Shown here one piece after another: positions 59,825 to 64,000 of a DNA stretch of 64,000 nucleotides. The notes beneath the pieces were generated by a model. It had not been told where the DNA came from. It was given only the letters and a program-made list of their open reading frames with translations, and did no database searches. The stretch lies in contig NZ_LLZN01000046.1 of the NCBI RefSeq assembly GCF_001509795.1, forward strand, positions 1 through 64,000. The letters run 5' to 3'. Every line of letters begins with the position of its first letter. The first letter of the stretch is position 1. A program made the position numbers and the translations under genes. Origin of the DNA: Streptomyces sp. NRRL WC-3605 (GTDB taxonomy: Bacteria > Actinomycetota > Actinomycetes > Streptomycetales > Streptomycetaceae).

Positions 59825-61186
59825 CTACTTCGCCTGCTCGATGTCGCGGTCGATCTGCCGGGCGGTCTTCTCCAGGCCGGCCTTCAGATCCGTGACCTTG
59901 CCGGACTCGTACTGGAAGCCGAAGTCCTGCAGCGTCGTCTGGTAGGTCGAGCCGTTGACGGACGCCGGCGGGGTGTTGGAGTGCGGGTTCTGCGCTATGT
60001 CGAGGAAGGTCTTGAAGCCGGGCTCCACCTTCAGATCGGGCGACTTCAGCGCCTCGAAGGTGGAGGGCACGTTGTGGATGGCGTTGGCGAAGGACACGAC
60101 GGCCGCGGTGTCGGTCGTCAGGTACTTCACCAGCTCCCAGGCCGCGTTCTGCTTCTCGCTGCGCGGGGCGATGCCGATGATCGTGCCGGAGAGGAAGCCC
60201 TTGCCGTATTCGTCCACCTCGTCGTCGGCCACGGGCATCGGCGCGGTGCCGATCTCGAAGTCCGCGCCGGCGTCCTTCGCCATGCCGAGCCGCCACTCGC
60301 CGTCGAGCTGCATGGCCACCTGACCGGTGTGGAAGGGGTGCTTGGCGCCCCACTCGTCGCCGAAGGTGTTGCGGTACTTCTCCAGCCTGGTGAAGCCGCC
60401 GAGGTCGTCGACGAGCTTCTTCTGGTACGTGAACATCTCGGCGAACGCCGGGTCCTTCGCGACGGAGGACTTGCCGTCGTGGCCGAAGTAGGCGTGGTCC
60501 CACTGCGCCATGTAGTGGTCCACGACCGTCTCGTAGCCGTGGTACGTCGGCATGAAGCCGAGCTGCTCGTAGCCGTCGCCCTTGGTCTTCGTGAGCTTCT
60601 TCGCGACCTTCGCGAACTCCGACCACGTCTTCGGCGGGGACTCGATGCCCGCCTTCTCGAAGGCGTCCTTGTCGTAGTAGAGCCCGTAGGCGTCGCCGAG
60701 CAGCGGCAGGGCGCAGCGCGTGCCCTCGAACTGGGTGTAGTCCAGCATCGGCTTCGGGATCAGCTTGCCGAGGTCGAGCTTCGACTTCTCGATGAAGGGC
60801 TTGAGGTCGAGGAAGGCTCCGGAGGAGCAGAACTTGCCGACGTTGGAGGTCGTGAACGACGACACCACGTCGGGTCCGTTCGAACCGCCCGCGCGCAGCG
60901 CCTGGTTGAGCTTGTCGTCGTTGATGTTGCCGACGACCTTCACCGTGATGTTCGGGTGGGCCTTCTCGAACGCGTCGACGTTCGCCTGGATCGCCTTCAC
61001 CTCGGCGGGCGCGCTCCAGCCGTGCCAGAAGGTGATCGTGGAGCGCGCGTTCGGGTCGTCGTGCGCGCCGGCCTCCGAGGAGCCCGTACAGGCCGTGGCG
61101 AGCAGGGCCAGGGAGGCGGACGCGGCGAGGGCCGCGGCGGACCGGCGGGACATCGAGGATATGACTTTCCTGGACTTTCCGGGCAT
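59825..61186 (-). CDS. csnE: Extracellular sugar-binding lipoprotein (CsnE-like)
   Basis: A 453-residue solute-binding protein. Lipoprotein signal with lipobox LLATAC (Cys33) after MSRRSAAALAASASLA. The CUT1 binding fold follows: TITFWHGWSAPAEVKAIQAN, ALPLLGDAYGLYYDKDAFEK, MQLDGEWRLGMAKDAG and GFLSGTIIGIAPRSEKQNAA. In the csn operon this protein binds chitosan oligosaccharides. The ATG at 61186 has GGGAGACC upstream, so the five-codon-longer start at 61201 is less likely. Gap to csnR 63 bp. Confidence 0.88.
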   Translation of the reverse strand: MPGKSRKVISSMSRRSAAALAASASLALLATACTGSSEAGAHDDPNARSTITFWHGWSAPAEVKAIQANVDAFEKAHPNITVKVVGNINDDKLNQALRAGGSNGPDVVSSFTTSNVGKFCSSGAFLDLKPFIEKSKLDLGKLIPKPMLDYTQFEGTRCALPLLGDAYGLYYDKDAFEKAGIESPPKTWSEFAKVAKKLTKTKGDGYEQLGFMPTYHGYETVVDHYMAQWDHAYFGHDGKSSVAKDPAFAEMFTYQKKLVDDLGGFTRLEKYRNTFGDEWGAKHPFHTGQVAMQLDGEWRLGMAKDAGADFEIGTAPMPVADDEVDEYGKGFLSGTIIGIAPRSEKQNAAWELVKYLTTDTAAVVSFANAIHNVPSTFEALKSPDLKVEPGFKTFLDIAQNPHSNTPPASVNGSTYQTTLQDFGFQYESGKVTDLKAGLEKTARQIDRDIEQAK

Positions 61187-61249
61187 GGCGAGGTCTCCCA
61201 AGGGCGGGACGGGGTGGGTGTGGGTGGTGGTGCGGGAGCGGGGTGCGGG

Positions 61250-62473
61250 TCAGCGCGAGGTGTCGAAGACCTCGTCGCGTGTGGCGGCGAGGGCGCTCTC
61301 GAGCGCGCCGCGCAGCACGGGGTGTTCACGGACCTCGCCGACGACGAGCCGGGGCCGGGCCGCGGCCAGTTCCTCCAGCTCGTCCTGGACGAGGGTGCGC
61401 AGGGTGTCCCCGCCGGCGGTCAGCGAGGCGCCGCTGAGGACGACGAGTTCCGGGTCGAGGACGGAGACCAGGGAGGCCAGACCGGTGGCCAGCCGGGTCG
61501 CGTAGGTCTCCAGGAGCTGCCGGTGGGGGCCGTCGTCCCGGGCGGCGGCCCGCTCGACGAGGGCGGCGGCCACCTCGGCGTACGGCCCCGACGGGATGTC
61601 CGGGACGCCGAGTTCACGGGCGAGCCGGGGCACGGCCTGGGAGCCGGCCAGCTCCTGGTAGCCGCCGCTGTTGGCCTTGGTCACCTGGCGGACGAGGGGG
61701 GCGCCCGGCACGGGCAGGAAGCCGACCTCGCCCGCGCCGCCGGTCCAGCCGCGGTGCAGCCGGCCGCCGAGGACCAGGGCGGCGCCGAGACCGCCCTCGT
61801 TCCACAGCAGCACGAAGTCCTCGTGGCCGCGGGCCGCGCCGAGCCGCTGCTCGGCCACCGCCGCGAGATTGACGTCGTTCTCGTACTCGACCGGCATCGG
61901 CAGCGCCGCCGCGAGCTCGTCGAGCAGCGCGGGGGAGTGCCAGCCGGGCAGGTGGGAGGCGTAGCGCAGGCGGCCCGTGTTGGGGTCGAAGGCGCCGGGG
62001 GTGCCGATGACGAGCCGGTGGACGTCGGCCCGGGTCAGGCCTGCCGCCTTCACCGCCCCGTCGAGGGCGTCGGTGACCTGCCGCACGACCGGCTGTGCCG
62101 GCCGTCTGCCGGGGGTGGGCAGTTCGTACGAGCCGACGGTGCGGCCGGTGACGTCGGCCACGGCGGCGAGGACGCGCTCCGGGGTGACGTCGAGGCCGGC
62201 GGCGTACGCGGCCTTCGCGTTCACCTCGTACAGCTGGGCGTTGGGGCCGGGCCGGCCTTCCGTGGTGCCGGTGGCCAGGACCAGCCCGGCGGCCTCCAGG
62301 CGGGCCAGCAGCTGGGAGGCGGTCGGCTTGGAGAGGCCGGTGAGCTTGCCGATCCGGGTGCGCGACAGCGGCCCGTGCTCCAGCAGGAGGTCCAGGGCGG
62401 CGCGGTCGTTCATGGCGCGCAGGACGCGCGGGGTGCCCGGCGTACCGGCGGTTCCTGCCATGGGGTTCGACAC
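61250..62473 (-). CDS. csnR: ROK-family transcriptional repressor (CsnR-like)
   Basis: A 407-residue regulator. A winged helix-turn-helix covers about 20-80 (RAALDLLLEHGPLSRTRIGK and TGLSKPTASQLLARLEAAGL). The ROK sugar-kinase-like domain follows (GLDVTPERVLAAVADVTG, VIGTPGAFDPNTGRLRYA, VEYENDVNLAAVAEQRLGAA). The zinc-binding CxCGxxGC motif of many ROK proteins is absent; the region reads ANSGGYQELAGSQ. It is the first gene of the operon it should control, with a TAGGAAA palindrome upstream. GTG 62473 (or ATG 62461). Confidence 0.87.
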   Translation of the reverse strand: MSNPMAGTAGTPGTPRVLRAMNDRAALDLLLEHGPLSRTRIGKLTGLSKPTASQLLARLEAAGLVLATGTTEGRPGPNAQLYEVNAKAAYAAGLDVTPERVLAAVADVTGRTVGSYELPTPGRRPAQPVVRQVTDALDGAVKAAGLTRADVHRLVIGTPGAFDPNTGRLRYASHLPGWHSPALLDELAAALPMPVEYENDVNLAAVAEQRLGAARGHEDFVLLWNEGGLGAALVLGGRLHRGWTGGAGEVGFLPVPGAPLVRQVTKANSGGYQELAGSQAVPRLARELGVPDIPSGPYAEVAAALVERAAARDDGPHRQLLETYATRLATGLASLVSVLDPELVVLSGASLTAGGDTLRTLVQDELEELAAARPRLVVGEVREHPVLRGALESALAATRDEVFDTSR

Positions 62474-62497
62474 CTGCCTCTCGGCTGCCCAGCTTCC

Positions 62498-62545
62498 CAG
62501 TGATCACCGGGTGACGTCCATCCCGGACGCCTCGCGTGATCACTG
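62498..62545. promoter_or_regulatory. GTGATCAC inverted repeat beside the csnR operator
   Basis: CAGTGATCAC (62498-62507) and GTGATCACTG (62536-62545) form a 10-bp inverted repeat with a 28-bp spacer between the palindrome and the csnR start. It could be a site for a second regulator. Confidence 0.45.
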
Positions 62546-62546
62546 T

Positions 62547-62561
62547 TAGGAAAGTTTCCTA
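62547..62561. promoter_or_regulatory. ROK-type operator palindrome upstream of csnR
   Basis: TAGGAAAGTTTCCTA is a perfect 7+1+7 palindrome, 74 bp upstream of the csnR start. The TAGGAAA/TTTCCTA form matches, from memory, the box bound by CsnR in chitosanase control. No second copy is seen in the 63-bp gap before csnE, so control of the whole operon from this single site is likely. Confidence 0.75.
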
Positions 62562-62631
62562 TCCGCTGCGGAGGAAGCTAAGCCGGTGGGGAAGGCGGAG
62601 TCAAGGGATTCGCTTCGGCGGGACCTGCTCG

Positions 62632-63909
62632 TCAGCCGGGGAGGCCGGACCGCGGCGCGCCGGGGGCCGTGGCACCGGGACGCGGGGCGGGCGTCCGCTC
62701 ACGCCAGGGCAGCAACAGAGGCGTCGCCAGCAGCAGGACACCGGCGAGCGCGATCGCGGCCCGGGGGCCCGTCAGCATCGCCAGCACGCCCCACAGCGCG
62801 GTCATCGCGGCCGTCACCGCCTTGCTCGTGATCGACCACGCCGTCAGGGTGCGGGTCACCCGGTCCGGCGGGGTCCCCTCCAGGCGCCGGGTGGCGAGCA
62901 CCGGGGTGAACACCGCGGAGCTGGTGATCAGGCCGAACTCCACCGCCATCACGAGCACCAGACCGGCCGTGCCCGGCCCCACGAAGGCGAGGCCGACCGA
63001 CCAGCAGGCGCGCAGCGTGCCGGCCACCAGCAGCACCCGGCGCTGCCCGTGCCGGGCGACCAGCCGCCGGGACAGCCGGGAACCCAGCAGACCGCCCAGG
63101 CACGGCACGGCGAAGGCCAGCCCGTACTGCCAGGGCGTGAAGCCGAGCCGGCCCAGCATCAGCACGGCGAGGAGCGGGGACGCCACCATGATCAGGGCGT
63201 TCACCAGGACCGTGTTGAGGAACAGCGGGCGCAGCACGGCGTGGCCGAGGATGTGCCGCCAGCCCGCCCGCAGGTCGTCCAGCCGCGGGCCCCGTCCGCC
63301 CTCGGGGCGCTTCGGATGCTCCTCCGTCCCGCCCACTGCCCGCAGTCCCAGCGCCGACAGAAGGTAGCTCGCCGCGTCCGCCAGGACCGTGGCCACCGGC
63401 CCGAAGACCCCGACGGCCACACCGCCCACCGGCGGGCCCAGCGCCGTCGCCGTCCAGGCCGTCGCCTCGAAGCGGCTGTTGGCCGCGAGCAGGTCCTCCG
63501 GCGGCAGCAGGGACTTCAGGAACGCCCCGCCGGCCGCACCGAACGTGATGTCGGCGGCGGCCGTCAGCACCGACACCACCAGCAGCTGGCCGAGGCTCAG
63601 CACGTCGAGTGCGTACGCCACGGGCACGCTCAGCAGCGCCACGCACCGCAGCAGGTCGGCCGCGATCATCACCGGCCGCTTCGGGCGGAACTCCACCCAG
63701 GCGCCGAGCGGCACCGCGAGCACCGCCCCCACCGCGAGCCCGGAGGCCGCCAGCAGCGCCACCTCGGTCGGTCCGGCGTGCAGTGCGAGGACCGCGATCA
63801 GCGCGAAGGCGTCGAAGGCGAGCCGTGTGCCGAACGTGCTCACCGCGTACGCGGCCCACAGCCGGTTGAAGGGCCGCCCCAGGGGCCGCTCGCCCGTCGC
63901 CTTCACCAT
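62632..63909 (-). CDS. MFS transporter (drug-exporter-like)
   Basis: A 425-residue membrane protein with about 12 hydrophobic segments and MFS features: the N-terminal RPFNRLWAAYAVSTFGTRLA, loop 2-3 AWVEFRPKRPVMIAADLLR, a similar GSRLSRRLVARHGQRRVLL between helices 8 and 9, and a long hydrophilic central loop rich in Arg/Gly/Glu. It resembles the enterobactin/macrolide exporter subgroup. Substrate unknown. ATG 63909 with GGGAGGGG upstream; an in-frame start 23 codons earlier lacks a site. Ends 158 bp from the csnR start with the operator region between them. Confidence 0.85.
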   Translation of the reverse strand: MVKATGERPLGRPFNRLWAAYAVSTFGTRLAFDAFALIAVLALHAGPTEVALLAASGLAVGAVLAVPLGAWVEFRPKRPVMIAADLLRCVALLSVPVAYALDVLSLGQLLVVSVLTAAADITFGAAGGAFLKSLLPPEDLLAANSRFEATAWTATALGPPVGGVAVGVFGPVATVLADAASYLLSALGLRAVGGTEEHPKRPEGGRGPRLDDLRAGWRHILGHAVLRPLFLNTVLVNALIMVASPLLAVLMLGRLGFTPWQYGLAFAVPCLGGLLGSRLSRRLVARHGQRRVLLVAGTLRACWSVGLAFVGPGTAGLVLVMAVEFGLITSSAVFTPVLATRRLEGTPPDRVTRTLTAWSITSKAVTAAMTALWGVLAMLTGPRAAIALAGVLLLATPLLLPWRERTPAPRPGATAPGAPRSGLPG

Positions 63910-64000
63910 CCCCTCCCGCCCGCCGTCGCCCCCGGCATCCAAGCGAGTCCGGGCCGCCGGGGCAAACCGGCGGGTCACGGCGTGCCGGACGCACCGAAGC

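Overview
The window is very GC-rich, has GTG and TTG starts, and encodes MelC-type tyrosinase, a DynA/DynB pair, GlnX/GlnH/PknG, and a ROK-controlled operon resembling the chitosan-use csn operon. All of this points to a Streptomyces chromosome. From memory the order csn - pknG - ssb - dyn - mel matches the S. coelicolor core genome, but no database was consulted.

Layout. (1) 0.2-9.6 kb, minus strand: a nine-gene exopolysaccharide operon with mostly ATGA/GTGA overlaps (initiating glycosylphosphotransferase, two GT4 glycosyltransferases, Wzy/WaaL-like ligase, MurJ/Wzx-like flippase, polysaccharide deacetylase, Wzz-like protein, CelD/FemAB-like acetyltransferase). (2) 9.9-13.2 kb: six small exported proteins, three of them tandem paralogues with an invariant Cys pair. 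(3) 13.4-19.8 kb: GH16-like protein, VKOR-type membrane oxidoreductase, tyrosinase and its cofactor, DUF2087 regulator, 2-hydroxyacid dehydrogenase, epimerase/SDR pair.

(4) 19.8-33.3 kb: a decayed integration island at tRNA-Arg(UCU). An exact 89-bp direct repeat covering the tRNA 3' part and its terminator lies at 21.49 and 33.20 kb (11,708 bp apart). Each copy is next to the C-terminal remnant of a related tyrosine integrase. Inside are a third integrase remnant, an IS110-family remnant, an IS630-family element, three families of degenerate direct repeats, a 166-bp imperfect palindrome, a TIR-domain protein, a frameshifted alarmone-synthetase-like gene and several unknown proteins. No replication or transfer gene is visible, so it looks like immobile accretion debris with cargo.

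(5) 33.6-38.2 kb: dynA-dynB (dynamin-like proteins of sporulation septation) and a second-type ssb. (6) 38.5-44.7 kb: a thioester-domain LAxTG surface protein, EttA-type ABC-F protein, thioesterase, unknown protein, group II truncated haemoglobin, PCMT-type methyltransferase. (7) 44.75-55.5 kb, minus strand: a seven-gene signalling operon, glnX - glnH - coiled-coil protein - pknG - PP2C - VWA - FHA. Kinase, phosphatase and phosphopeptide reader each carry two zinc-ribbon-like Cys clusters. This looks like the mycobacterial amino-acid-sensing GlnX/GlnH/PknG pathway packaged with an eraser and a reader. (8) 55.7-62.5 kb, minus strand: csnR-E-F-G-H-K-like operon behind a TAGGAAA-type palindrome, followed by an MFS exporter gene at the right edge.

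The most unusual parts are the layered tRNA-Arg island, the zinc-ribbon kinase/phosphatase/FHA operon and the three tandem small secreted Cys-pair proteins.
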